Assembly: GCA_947493335.1 (NCBI GenBank)
Contig: CANLQO010000007.1
Coordinates: 1 to 64,000, forward strand
Direction of reading: 5' to 3'
Source of the DNA: an uncultured Paracoccaceae bacterium
GTDB taxonomy: Bacteria > Pseudomonadota > Alphaproteobacteria > Rhodobacterales > Rhodobacteraceae
DNA: 64,000 nucleotides
The notes beneath the pieces were generated by a model, which had not been told where the DNA came from, made no database searches, and was given only the letters and a program-made list of their open reading frames with translations. This document shows positions 1 to 8,032 of this stretch, in pieces. Within the stretch, counting starts at the first letter, position 1; each line of letters begins with the position of its first letter. The translations under genes were made by a program, and so were the position numbers.

Positions 1-2
1 TG

Positions 3-209
3 AGAGGAGCGGCCCGGCTGCTTTGGGCTGAGCCCATCGGCAGATCCAATGTCGACTTCTTCAACACTATCTCCGCAGACTGTGAATTCGCTATTAACCA
101 AATTTTGCGCTTGCTGCGAAAGTCCGGGCTGACTGACCGCATCGCAGCACATAGAGTTCGTGTCGAATGGCGGGACCTGCCCTCCGAAACTTCCTTGGTT
201 CTAATGTAG
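3..209 (+). CDS. C-terminal fragment of an unknown protein
   Basis: An open frame enters from the left edge and ends at TAG 207-209, giving 68 residues with no start codon inside the window. The visible part is mildly basic and ends in SETSLVLM. I do not recognise the family. The next gene lies on the other strand, so this gene reads towards the luxR 3' end. It could be a real gene tail or a chance open frame. Confidence 0.35.
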   Translation, partial: RGAARLLWAEPIGRSNVDFFNTISADCEFAINQILRLLRKSGLTDRIAAHRVRVEWRDLPSETSLVLM

Positions 210-306
210 AGTTTGCTCGACCTTTCGAAGGAGCAAACCGCTGCATTGTCGAGGTCTATGGCATGATGCCTTGAGGCAAGGGCAGACGACTTGGGAGCAA
301 ATGAAG

Positions 307-939
307 TCAATAAGTTGAAAAGTACTTCTTCTCGACAGCAATAGAAAGCGCTTCGGCAACAGTAGCAGCATTGAATTTTTTTCGAATTGACCTCAACCGC
401 TTCTTCACAGTGGATACTGAGACCCCGAGCGAACTGGCGATTTCTGTCTGATCCAAGCCGTCGCGGATTGCAGCAAGAGTGCTGAACTCGGCATCAGTCA
501 AGAGTGGTCGTTCGGTAACGACTTTAAGCCACTTATCTAGATAGTCCTTCATTTGTGTAAGTTCAGGCGCAGTGAACTCCCGATCAGGTCTAGATGCGCT
601 AAGGAAGGATTTACCCTGCCCCCCGGAAACACAAGTTGTGGCACCGTAGACTAATCCGTGCTCTGCTGCTTTCTTCATGATTTTATGCGGGTCCGGTAGT
701 CCGACCTCGGACCATCTCGTCTGTCCTGATTTCATGACCGTCCAGTAATATAGCGGATCGAACATGAAGTAGCTATTCTCTTCATACTTTTTGCGCCATT
801 TTTCCGGGAACTCACTGTGAAGGAACTCAGGTCCGGCCCACCGCACGTGGATTGCGAGCACGAACCCCGATGGGGCAATTTGGCGTAAAGCTTCAAGATC
901 TTCCGCGATACCCGGAATTTTGGATACAATCATTGACAC
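307..939 (-). CDS. luxR: LuxR-family quorum-sensing transcription factor
   Basis: About 210 residues with the two-domain layout of acyl-homoserine-lactone receptors. Residues 15-130 carry the autoinducer-binding signature, including W48, Y52, D61-P62 and W76, which match the usual ligand-pocket positions. Residues 147-192 form a GerE-type helix-turn-helix (TEIASSLGVSVSTVKKRL). It is transcribed away from luxI across a 121-bp gap, so the two form a divergent regulator/synthase pair. The start is either GTG at 939 or ATG at 933; an AAAGGA lies 4 and 10 bases upstream of them respectively. By family knowledge it binds the LuxI product and an inverted-repeat DNA site. Which sites it uses here is inference. 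Confidence 0.9.
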   Translation of the reverse strand: MSMIVSKIPGIAEDLEALRQIAPSGFVLAIHVRWAGPEFLHSEFPEKWRKKYEENSYFMFDPLYYWTVMKSGQTRWSEVGLPDPHKIMKKAAEHGLVYGATTCVSGGQGKSFLSASRPDREFTAPELTQMKDYLDKWLKVVTERPLLTDAEFSTLAAIRDGLDQTEIASSLGVSVSTVKKRLRSIRKKFNAATVAEALSIAVEKKYFSTY

Positions 940-942
940 ACG

Positions 943-974
943 GTCCTTTTGGACACCCTAGTGAACCAAAGGAC
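943..974. promoter_or_regulatory. Inverted repeat upstream of luxR
   Basis: GTCCTTTTGG (943-952) is repeated inverted as CCAAAGGAC (966-974), with one bulged T and a 13-bp spacer. It overlaps the luxR ribosome-binding site and sits in the luxR/luxI divergent promoter region. It could be an operator or an mRNA hairpin. It does not resemble the TTACCA palindromes found elsewhere in the window. Confidence 0.35.
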
Positions 975-1060
975 ATAAAGTCAATGACGAGAAGGGTATC
1001 TCATTGGATGCCAGCCGGTCTAGAAGAGTAAAACTAGCTTAATGAATGTGGTGATTTGCA

Positions 1061-1684
1061 ATGCTGACGGTACATTATGACGATTTTGATGTGTCTGTCT
1101 TGTCCCTGCCACAGTCAAGCGAGCGCTGGAATCTGGTCTTCGACTTCCTGAAGCTCCGAAGACAGGTGTTCATTGAGAAGATGAAGTGGCAGCTGATGGA
1201 TTCGAAAGGGATCGAATTCGAGCAATATGACATCGTTGGGGTGTCATCTTATACGATCGCTCACGTCGGCAATGTCGTTCTAGCAGGCGCCAGGCTTGTA
1301 AGATGCGACATGCAGATCGGCGCTCCCCCGAACGAGTATTCCTACATGATCCGAGATGCCTATCTCGGCAAGATTTCACTACCTCGGGAGATCTGCGATG
1401 AAGAGCCTCCTAATGATCCAAAGAGCTGGGAATTGACTCGTTTGGTGTCAAATTCTGCCGATCCTGCAGTGGCTCGTGCAGTTTTGGACGTTTCAAATGA
1501 TTACATCCGTGAGCGGGGCGGAGAACAATGTCTGTTCCTCGGACCGCCGGGCTTCTTGAGGATGGCGAAGAGTTATGGGTATAACCCTATCAAATTAGGA
1601 AAAATTTGCGGTGACGAAAGCGGACGTTTTTTGGCTTTTGCGTGTGCTACAAGGAACAGATTTTCAGATGCCGAAGGCGGTTAA
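1061..1684 (+). CDS. luxI: Acyl-homoserine-lactone synthase, LuxI family
   Basis: 207 residues, the usual family length. The conserved residues of LuxI enzymes are visible: R33 and F37 in LRRQVF, W43, E54 and D57 in EFEQYD, R78 in AGARLVR, and E124/R127 in ELTRLVS. By family knowledge it makes an N-acyl-homoserine lactone from S-adenosylmethionine and acyl-ACP in the cytoplasm. It diverges from luxR and is followed after 6 bp by a 69-aa gene that is probably co-transcribed. The length of the acyl chain cannot be read from the sequence. No TTACCA-type palindrome is seen directly upstream, so autoinduction is not shown. Confidence 0.93.
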   Translation: MLTVHYDDFDVSVLSLPQSSERWNLVFDFLKLRRQVFIEKMKWQLMDSKGIEFEQYDIVGVSSYTIAHVGNVVLAGARLVRCDMQIGAPPNEYSYMIRDAYLGKISLPREICDEEPPNDPKSWELTRLVSNSADPAVARAVLDVSNDYIRERGGEQCLFLGPPGFLRMAKSYGYNPIKLGKICGDESGRFLAFACATRNRFSDAEGG

Positions 1685-1690
1685 GAAATT

Positions 1691-1900
1691 ATGAAGAATC
1701 CCAAAGTCTTGGCCGTTGCGGAATTTTCGCGGGACATGGCGGAGTCACTTGTTAAATTTTTTGACCAATACGACCGACAAGGCGTGGTTGAGATCGAAGT
1801 GACGGACCATGGACTGTGGTGGAAGAATCCCAACGGAACGAAGCAATTTCTTGGGTCAGTTCGTCAGTTCCCAAGTGAGGAAGACTCCAAAATTCACTGA
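1691..1900 (+). CDS. Small hypothetical protein downstream of luxI
   Basis: 69 residues, starting 6 bp after the luxI stop, so very likely in the same transcript. The sequence is acidic and soluble with no membrane segment, and contains the compact stretch HGLWWKNPNGTKQFLGSVRQFP. I do not recognise a family. Its position suggests a role tied to signal synthesis, but that is only context. Confidence 0.6.
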   Translation: MKNPKVLAVAEFSRDMAESLVKFFDQYDRQGVVEIEVTDHGLWWKNPNGTKQFLGSVRQFPSEEDSKIH

Positions 1901-2030
1901 GATGCATCGAATTTGGGGATTGTCCGAGGCGATGAGCTCGTGAACTGATCGCCTCGCTGTATAATGGGGCTGAGCCGATCGACGAATGACTCCGAAGGAA
2001 TTGATGCCAGAGCGGACAGTGCCTGGCGGT

Positions 2031-2048
2031 TTTACCATATGTGGTAAA
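2031..2048. promoter_or_regulatory. Perfect 18-bp palindrome, candidate LuxR-type box
   Basis: TTTACCATATGTGGTAAA has perfect 7-bp arms around TATG. Its centre is 87 bp before the ATG of the SRPBCC gene, which leaves room for a promoter just downstream. Nearly the same palindrome (TTACCATATCTGGTAA) occurs at 8983-8998 in the replication origin. The dyad length fits LuxR-type sites, and two luxR genes are nearby. The actual binding protein is inferred. Confidence 0.55.
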
Positions 2049-2126
2049 TCGTTGTGAAAAAATGAGCTTTTGGCATCAATCCGCGACGTTTTTCTTTATA
2101 GGTATTTGCGACTGACAGGAGACGTT

Positions 2127-2573
2127 ATGCCTCATATTTCGGTTAGGTGCGAATACAAAACGGACCAACGAACGCTCTGGGATGCGGCGACAAGCTGGGA
2201 CATGCTGGTGGCTGTCAGTAAGCCCCTGGTTCATTTTGGCAGACTACCCACAGGCGCGATGTTCGAAGGTCAGAAAGTGGAGACACAAGTCTCATTGTTG
2301 GGGCTAACTAAGAGCCAACCGTACCATATCGAGATTGTTCGACTGGATCCCCAGAATAGGATAATCTGCACGAAGGAGACCGGTCATTGGATAAGCTCCT
2401 GGGAACACATTGTTACTATAGTGCCAGGAGCTACCGGCAGTCAGATGAGAGATCATGTTGAGATAGAGGCGGGGCTGCTCAACTGGCCAGCAGCACTCTG
2501 GGCAAAGTTGACTTATCGATCTCGACATAAGCAGAGGTGTGAGCACCTCCAAACGATGTGCTACCACCTGTAA
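2127..2573 (+). CDS. SRPBCC (START-like) ligand-binding domain protein
   Basis: 148 residues from ATG 2127, chosen because AGGAG lies 5 bases upstream; an earlier in-frame start at 2070 lacks such a site. The pattern fits the SRPBCC helix-grip fold: an early LWDAATSWD helix, a run of alternating hydrophobic strands, an HVEIEAG strand, and a C-terminal helix near LNWPAALWAKLTYRSRHKQR. Proteins of this fold bind hydrophobic ligands or act as cyclases; the substrate here is unknown. It lies behind the palindrome at 2031-2048, so control by quorum sensing is plausible. The IS66 element begins 65 bp after its stop and does not interrupt it. Confidence 0.6.
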   Translation: MPHISVRCEYKTDQRTLWDAATSWDMLVAVSKPLVHFGRLPTGAMFEGQKVETQVSLLGLTKSQPYHIEIVRLDPQNRIICTKETGHWISSWEHIVTIVPGATGSQMRDHVEIEAGLLNWPAALWAKLTYRSRHKQRCEHLQTMCYHL

Positions 2574-2685
2574 GGACACCGTTCGCAAGCTCAAAAAATT
2601 TTTCCGCGACAGGTAAGATTGCGATTTTGCTTTTCGCCGTAACGTCCGGTCTGCCAGCTCTGACGCCGTTTGAAGGAGAGTGATA

Positions 2686-2709
2686 ATGTCCATTTTCGAT
2701 AATGGACAT
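2686..2709. repeat. 9-bp inverted repeat ahead of tnpA
   Basis: ATGTCCATT (2686-2694) and AATGGACAT (2701-2709) are perfect complements around TTCGAT. The hairpin ends 14 bp before the tnpA ATG at 2723 and could limit its translation. An ATG inside the left arm opens a 20-codon frame behind a good AAGGAGAG site, which may be a leader peptide; that is inference. Confidence 0.5.
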
Positions 2710-2722
2710 CTTGAGGCGGTTT

Positions 2723-3109
2723 ATGGCGGGGAAAAAGGGTCAGAATAAGCGGTTTTGGTCGGACGATGAGAAGCGTTCGATCTGTATACAAACCACAGTG
2801 CCAGGCGTATCGGTGGCGCAAGTTGCGCGCCGCTATTCGATGAATGCCAATCTGATCCATAATTGGCTGAAGGATGCACGGTTTGCGCCTGAACCTGAGA
2901 TGGATGAACCGGACTGCAACGGCGGTTTTCTTCCAGTTGAGATTGAAGGCACAATCTCCGTTCCGATGATTAAAGACGCGCAGGAAGCGGAAGCGGCGGT
3001 TTTGGCGCAGCGCGTTGACATTACCTTGTCCGACGGTCGGCGCATTTTGGTCGAAGGCCCCACGGCGCTGTCTGGCGTTTTGGCACTGGTAGAAGGGTTG
3101 ATGATTTGA
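2723..3109 (+). CDS. tnpA: IS66 accessory protein TnpA
   Basis: 128 residues from ATG 2723. It has the IS66 TnpA pattern: an N-terminal helix-turn-helix of the transposase-8 kind ([29 protein letters not shown]...NLIHNWLKD, split here), and a C-terminal [13 protein letters not shown] strand region. TnpA is needed for IS66 transposition together with TnpB and TnpC. This gene appears intact. It overlaps the next gene by 4 bp, as is usual in the family. An earlier in-frame ATG at 2702 lies within the hairpin and is less likely. Confidence 0.88.
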   Translation: MAGKKGQNKRFWSDDEKRSICIQTTVPGVSVAQVARRYSMNANLIHNWLKDARFAPEPEMDEPDCNGGFLPVEIEGTISVPMIKDAQEAEAAVLAQRVDITLSDGRRILVEGPTALSGVLALVEGLMI

Positions 3110-3477
3110 TCCCGGTTCCGGCGCAGACGAAGATCTGGCTGGCCGCAGGTGTCACGGACATGCGTAAACAGTTCAACGGCCTGTCGGCTTTGGCCGAGAG
3201 TGTTCTAAAGCAGGACCCGTACTCTGGGCACCTGTTTGTCTTTCGCGGTCGGCGCGGTGATCTGGTGAAGATCGTGTGGTGGGATGGACAGGGAGCCTGA
3301 ATGTTCTCGAAGCGTCTCGAGAAGGGCAAATACGTTTGGCCCTCTGCTGCGGATGGTAAGGTGATGGTCAGCCCTGCGCAATTATCGATGCTGCTGGAGG
3401 GCATTGACTGGCGCGCGCCGCAGCGGACGTGGCGGCCCTTAACCGTCGGGAGTTTGGAAGCAAATCCAGCCTCATAG
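3106..3477 (+). pseudogene. tnpB: IS66 TnpB, interrupted by an in-frame stop
   Basis: The first 64 residues are typical TnpB ([15 protein letters not shown] and [10 protein letters not shown]). A TGA then occurs at 3298-3300, exactly where the family normally has a cysteine codon (GQGAC). The same frame continues with FSKRLEKGK, LSMLLEGIDWRAPQRTW and ends at TAG 3475. A single TGC-to-TGA change explains it. An ATG directly after the stop could allow a 58-residue restart product, but full TnpB is not made. Confidence 0.88.
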
Positions 3478-3515
3478 GATTCATATTCGTTGGGTGCTCG
3501 GCTATAAGCCGGGCC

Positions 3516-5020
3516 ATGTTCGATGCGCCCCAATCCCTGCCAGCCGATCCCGGCGAACTGCGCGTCGCGGCGGAAGGCTTAGTCGAACTAGCCAAGGCCC
3601 AGGCGCTGGAGATCCAGAAGCTGAAGCATCAACTGGCGGGTCACAATCGGCACCGCTTTGGGTCAAAATCAGAGTCAGCAGATCAATTGAACTTGCAACT
3701 TCGTCTGGAAGAGGAAGAAACAGCAGCGGCCAGCATCTCGGCAGAGGAAGACACAAGCGCCGCACCCGAGCCAAAGCAAAAACCAAAACGCAAGCCGCTG
3801 CCGCCGTCTCTGCCACGCACTGAGCAGGTGCTGAGCCCTGGCGAGGCGTGCAAATGCGGTGGCGCGCTGCGTACCATCGGCGAGGATGTGACTGAGGAAC
3901 TGGAGTACGTGCCGGGCCGCTTCATCGTGAACCGGATCGTACGCCCGCGCATGGCGTGCAAATGTTGCGACAAGATTGTTCAAGCGCCATTACCTTCGCG
4001 CCCGATTGAGCGTGGCCGCCCAGGCGCCAGTCTTTTGCGCATGTGTTGGTCTCAAAGTATGCGGATCATTGCCCTTTGTATCGACAGAGCCAAATCATGG
4101 AACGCGACGGGATCGATCTCGACCGCTCCACATTGGCCGGTTGGGTCGGGCAGTCCACGAAGCTGTTGGAACCGCTGGCCGAGGCGATTGGTCGATACGT
4201 CCGTGCAGGCGCGGCGATCTTCGCGGACGATACACCGATCAAGATGCAGGCCAAAAAGAAGTGCGCCACTGCCCGCATCTGGACCTATGTGCGCGACGAA
4301 AGGCCATGGGGCAGTGGCGATCCGCCCGCCGCTTGGTACAGATTTAGCAAGGATCGGGGAGGCAGGCATCCCACCGAACATCTGGCCAGTCACAGGGGTT
4401 GGATACACGCGGATGGCTATACCGGGTTCAACGAACTTTTTGCCAAGGAGGCCGTACACGAGATGGCCTGCATGGCGCATGTGCGCCGCAAGTTTGTCGA
4501 TATCTTCCAGTCGCAGGGATCGCAGATCGTCGAGGAAGCGATCCGACGCATCGCACTGCTCTATGCCGTCGAAAAGGCCGCGCGTGGAAAACCGCCGGAA
4601 GAGCGTGTGGCGCTGCGCAAGCGTGACGCCAAGCCGGTCTTTGATGATCTGGAAATTTGGCTGGCCGAGCAACTGAACCGTATCTCGGGCAAGTCTGAAC
4701 TGGCCAAAGCCATCCGTTATGCCCTCGGGCGGATGAAGAAGATGCGCGGGTATCTGGAAAACGGTTCTCTCGAGCTCGACAACAATTGTGCGGAGCGTTC
4801 AATTCGCTGTGTGGCTCTCGGGCGCAAAAATTATCTCTTCGTCGGCTCCGAGGGCGGCGGCAATGCCGCGGCCATAGCCTATACCCTGATCGAAACCGCC
4901 AAACTGAACCGCGTCGATCCCCAAGCCTGGCTCACATGGGTCCTCGCCAATATCGCCGACCACAAAATCACTCGGCTGGACGAGCTCATGCCATGGCGTT
5001 ACGCTGCAACTGCAGCGTAA
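3516..5020 (+). pseudogene. tnpC: IS66 transposase TnpC, frameshifted
   Basis: The N-terminal part (leucine-rich coiled segment, then the Cys-rich region CKCGG...CKCC) reads in one frame up to about 4036. The catalytic part continues one frame over, from [15 protein letters not shown] to the stop at 5018-5020, including ADDTPIKM, the long [10 protein letters not shown] segment and the conserved [11 protein letters not shown] end. Loss of one G in what was probably CTT TTG GCG CAT explains the break. With the tnpB stop this makes the element defective. Start ATG 3516 fits the usual family N-terminus. Confidence 0.88.
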
Positions 5021-5066
5021 CAGGCAGCCACTCGACCGGGCCAGAGCGGTCAGACCGAACGGCTAC

Positions 5067-5230
5067 CGATCACAGGCGACACGGCCTTGCGTTTCGGTCA
5101 CTGGTTCGGGACCAATCCGCAGGTCTGGATCAATCTGCAAGCGCAGTTCGATCTCGCTGTCGCAGACAAAGTGACCGGTGAGGCAATCAAAAATCTGCCG
5201 ACCAAGGCGAACAATCCCTCGCGGGCGTAG
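5067..5230 (+). pseudogene. C-terminal remnant of a HigA-type antitoxin
   Basis: Directly after the IS66 right end an open frame encodes ITGDTALRFGHWFGTNPQ, then VWINLQAQFDLAVA and a 25-residue tail to TAG 5228-5230. This matches the conserved C-terminal half of HigA/VapI Xre-type antitoxins (ADTALRLGRWFG...WLNLQ-YDLA). The N-terminal DNA-binding half and any HigB toxin are absent. The homology begins at the element boundary, so insertion followed by recombination or deletion probably removed the rest. Confidence 0.7.
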
Positions 5231-5267
5231 GACGACCAGCCGAGTTTGGTTTAGAATTCACCATCAC

Positions 5268-7307
5268 TTATTTGATTAAGGGCATGGAGTCGCTCATTAA
5301 TTCGCGAACTAGTTCCTCTGGTAGATCAATGGGAAAACGCTCCCTGTCCAACGATCGGTACATTTCGGCCCCTAGTGAATGCTCATTGTCTTCTGGGGCA
5401 ATATTGTCGTGTTCTTTCAATGTGTGTGTCGGTCCGTCGACTTCGAGATATGGATTTTGCAATTCCAACGACCGTAATAATGATGAACGCACTTCAGTAG
5501 ATAGAAGCGCCTCATCCAATTTAACGTTGGACCAATCGGGGCCGGATAAATGACGTATGCAAAATTTTATAATACAAACCGCCTGATCCGCCTCCGAAAC
5601 GCCATGAAATGAAATGACTTCATGGAAGACAGCTACAACCTTCTCCCAAAGAATAATTTCATCGTCAATGACAAGCTCCCGCTTGAATCCATCAACCCAA
5701 AACTTAAATGGGAGCGGTGATATTATCAGAAGGCCAGCTCTGATAGCACGGATGCGCTCCTGAACGGAGCTACTCAATTTCTCATGCCTAATAGGAAGGT
5801 GAAATACCTCGTCTGAGGGACCAGTTTCCAAGATACGCCAGAGCAAGCGACGGAGGACGCCGCATGTCGTATGAGGAAATGTGCCAATTACGATAGCTTC
5901 GGCAAGCTTTTCGTGTTCGAGTTGGGATGTGTCGTAGGCAAGTCTGTCTGCGAGTGCGGGGCTGAACTCTAGTACATCGCTTCGGTTTACCTCGTGCCAA
6001 ATCGGCAAAATCGAGGTGTTAGCCTCGCCGAACAACTCGAGATTGGTTAAGGCACTTAGGTACTTTCTTGCGATATCACTGGACAGAAGAGATTTTGAAA
6101 TAACAAATATTGCGACATCATTTGAAGTGTAACCGAAATCAAGACCGATATCTGATGCAGTGGTCGTGTCTATCTTGTCGACGGAGATAGAATACTTACT
6201 GAAGTGCTCCTCTAGGTTCACTATGAGTTTGGCAGAATCAGCGGATGAGAATATCGCTGTGCACGCCGTCTTGATTTCACCTTCTGCGGTCAATGGCAGA
6301 GTTGGGACTCGCAGCGTACGTGAGTTGCTGTCGCCAGCAGGAAATGCATCGTCGAAATCAATTTGCGGCTCTGCTTCCTCAAGAGAAGACGCAACGTAAA
6401 GTAGAATTCTGTCGTCCGGCAGTTTTTTGGCAAATTCCTCAAGGCGATCAATCGGAAAATCTTGGATCGTTCCAATCGCGCCGACTCCAATAATAATCTT
6501 GGCCAGGGCGTCAACTTGCTCGGCGTTCAAGTGACCGAGCACGAGATTTGCTTCACGGAGAACTGAGCCGTTTCGGAGCCACTCAAGAATGTTTTGGGAC
6601 GGGTTCGAGTCCCTGCGGAAGCCATCGAGCCAAAATTCCATAGTTTGGGTATCTGCACCTAAGTACAAGGCGCGAATCAATCGCACTTGAGAGTGGAGAG
6701 ATGCTGGCAATGTGCCGTGGCGAATCGGCGAGCTGTGTAATTTATCGGAGGAATGCGTTTGAACTTCGCCTTTCCCTTCGTGAGAAATCCGGCTCATGCG
6801 CACCAGAATATTGTCCGCCGTTTCCGGGCGAGCAAGTTGTATGATCAGTGAGGCTAGTTGGACGGATGTGTACTGGTCTACTTGGAAATTGGGAAGGGAT
6901 AGCAGTGAAGGGCAAAAATCAAGTATGGCCTTGTTGTCAAGGTCATGGATTACAGAAACTATGACATCACCATCGTTTATATGTCGCGCTGCAAGGCCAC
7001 GAAGTTCATAGTCGGTCCATTTTTTGGCTATGAAGTTAGGGGTGAGAACAACGATGCCTATCGATGATCGTGCCAATCCACGGTCGATAGATCGGGAGAG
7101 ACTGTCCCCAAATGAGAGCGAGAACTCGTCGTACCATACCCGGAGGCCAAATGCGTCAAGGGCGGAGGCAAGGGGCCGAACATGGGATTCCTTGTCCTCA
7201 GAAGCGTGGGAAATGAAAACGTCCCAATCTTGAGCTCGATTAGCATAAGAATGGTGAGGTTTCTTGTTGGAGAGCCCAAGGGCGCTTAGAATCGCTTTAA
7301 CAACCAT
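5268..7307 (-). CDS. Duplicated TIR-domain protein, candidate immune effector
   Basis: 679 residues. Residues 27-160 are a TIR domain: WDVFISHASEDK, then VWYDEFSLSFGDSL, and IVVLTPNFIAKKWTDYEL, where E101 sits at the catalytic glutamate position of TIR NADases. Residues 194-280 are a helical module with PIRH and EFWLDGFRR. The arrangement then repeats: residues 350-475 look like a decayed TIR (AIFVISKSLLSSDIARKYL, no equivalent glutamate) and 505-590 repeat the module (LPIRHEKL, KFWVDGFKR). Bacterial TIR proteins commonly act in anti-phage defence by cleaving NAD; that role is inferred here. No partner gene is obvious. It lies between the IS66/HigA scar and a resolvase remnant, which suggests acquisition by transfer. 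Confidence 0.8.
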   Translation of the reverse strand: MVVKAILSALGLSNKKPHHSYANRAQDWDVFISHASEDKESHVRPLASALDAFGLRVWYDEFSLSFGDSLSRSIDRGLARSSIGIVVLTPNFIAKKWTDYELRGLAARHINDGDVIVSVIHDLDNKAILDFCPSLLSLPNFQVDQYTSVQLASLIIQLARPETADNILVRMSRISHEGKGEVQTHSSDKLHSSPIRHGTLPASLHSQVRLIRALYLGADTQTMEFWLDGFRRDSNPSQNILEWLRNGSVLREANLVLGHLNAEQVDALAKIIIGVGAIGTIQDFPIDRLEEFAKKLPDDRILLYVASSLEEAEPQIDFDDAFPAGDSNSRTLRVPTLPLTAEGEIKTACTAIFSSADSAKLIVNLEEHFSKYSISVDKIDTTTASDIGLDFGYTSNDVAIFVISKSLLSSDIARKYLSALTNLELFGEANTSILPIWHEVNRSDVLEFSPALADRLAYDTSQLEHEKLAEAIVIGTFPHTTCGVLRRLLWRILETGPSDEVFHLPIRHEKLSSSVQERIRAIRAGLLIISPLPFKFWVDGFKRELVIDDEIILWEKVVAVFHEVISFHGVSEADQAVCIIKFCIRHLSGPDWSNVKLDEALLSTEVRSSLLRSLELQNPYLEVDGPTHTLKEHDNIAPEDNEHSLGAEMYRSLDRERFPIDLPEELVRELMSDSMPLIK

Positions 7308-7368
7308 GGCAATGGTCCTTTGTGGAAATGCCGTTAGTCTAGACCAAAATCAGATGATTTTCGAACGT

Positions 7369-7449
7369 TTAGGCGCACCTCACCGTTCGCCTGCTCACCT
7401 TGAACAGCCGTGCGATCTCGGAGACGTGGCGTTGCTCACTATCGCGCAT
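7369..7449 (-). pseudogene. Remnant of a resolvase-type helix-turn-helix
   Basis: A 26-codon frame on the minus strand reads SEQRHVSEIARLFKVSRRTV near its end, like the C-terminal DNA-binding helix-turn-helix of serine recombinases. No catalytic domain is present and a stop lies just upstream. It is probably a decayed piece of a recombinase. The match is short. Confidence 0.35.
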
Positions 7450-7544
7450 TAGGTCGGGCTCAACGGACGCTTACTTTTCGCCCAAGTGTCTGCCGAACGG
7501 ACCATGGCGGATGCGAGGTGCAATGATTCCATAAGACAGTGGCC

Positions 7545-7579
7545 CTCGAGAGCCGTCACTCGCAACAAGGGCTCTCGAG
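7545..7579. repeat. 10-bp perfect inverted repeat
   Basis: CTCGAGAGCC (7545-7554) and GGCTCTCGAG (7570-7579) are perfect complements separated by 15 bp. It lies between the 112-aa gene and the TIR gene, both minus strand. No T-run follows, so it may be a binding site or a scar of a mobile element rather than a terminator. Otherwise 7308-7624 holds only the resolvase remnant. Confidence 0.5.
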
Positions 7580-7624
7580 TATTCGTAACGCTCAAACTAT
7601 CGAATCGCGGGACGCATCCAAAAG

Positions 7625-7963
7625 TCAAACGAGGAATTGCGCGTCGAATGGCGGCTGACAATCGAAGGTTGCGCGTGCCAAGCCGGCTTCCACATTCGCC
7701 GTACCGATCCGAAACTTCTGAGAAGATATCGCACCCGTCACTATAGCATAGATTGGGCGCTTTTCTGGCGGTGCGCTAGCATTGCTGGGATAATGAAACT
7801 CGATATCACATGATCCTGTCGGAAGAAGCGCGAGGCTAAGTTCCAATGTTCCGTCAGCATGTTGGAAAACTTCACCCACATCAATTTTTTCATTGATTGA
7901 CAGGGCGTTAAGTCTGATGGGCCCCAGAGGACGGATGATCTTTTGTGAAACGTCGTCTAACAT
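7625..7963 (-). CDS. Hypothetical protein, 112 aa
   Basis: 112 residues with a good GGGAG site 7 bases before ATG 7963. It is soluble and mostly strand-like (LELSLALLPTGSCDIEFHYP, then IYAIVTGAISSQKFRIG), with no signal peptide or membrane segment. The family is not recognised. It lies 69 bp downstream of the second luxR on the same strand and may share its transcript, which would make it a possible target or partner of that regulator. Confidence 0.6.
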   Translation of the reverse strand: MLDDVSQKIIRPLGPIRLNALSINEKIDVGEVFQHADGTLELSLALLPTGSCDIEFHYPSNASAPPEKRPIYAIVTGAISSQKFRIGTANVEAGLARATFDCQPPFDAQFLV

Positions 7964-8032
7964 TTGAATTCTCCCGCAGTTTCTCCAACCCGACCAAATT
8001 TATTCTCATCCATCAAGGTTCGCGACAACGAA

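Larger units (their letters stand above)
2639..5066 (+). mobile_element. Degenerate IS66-family insertion sequence
   Basis: About 2.43 kb, normal for IS66, with the tnpA-tnpB-tnpC gene order. I place the ends by matching terminal repeats. The left end begins GTAACGTCCGGTCTGCCAGC at 2639. The complement of the right end, read from 5066, begins GTAGCCGTTCGGTCTGACCG; the two align with one gap and a few mismatches. The 8-bp flanks (TTTTCGCC and CGATCACA) do not match, so no target duplication remains. tnpB has an in-frame stop and tnpC a frameshift, so the element cannot move without outside help. Confidence 0.85.

Noticed and set aside
3298-3300. In-frame TGA in tnpB as a selenocysteine codon
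   Set aside because: The normal residue is cysteine, but there is no SECIS-like context and the same element also has a frameshift in tnpC, so simple decay explains it.
4030-4045. Programmed frameshift in tnpC
   Set aside because: No slippery heptamer or downstream structure is seen and IS66 TnpC is normally one frame; a 1-base deletion fits better.
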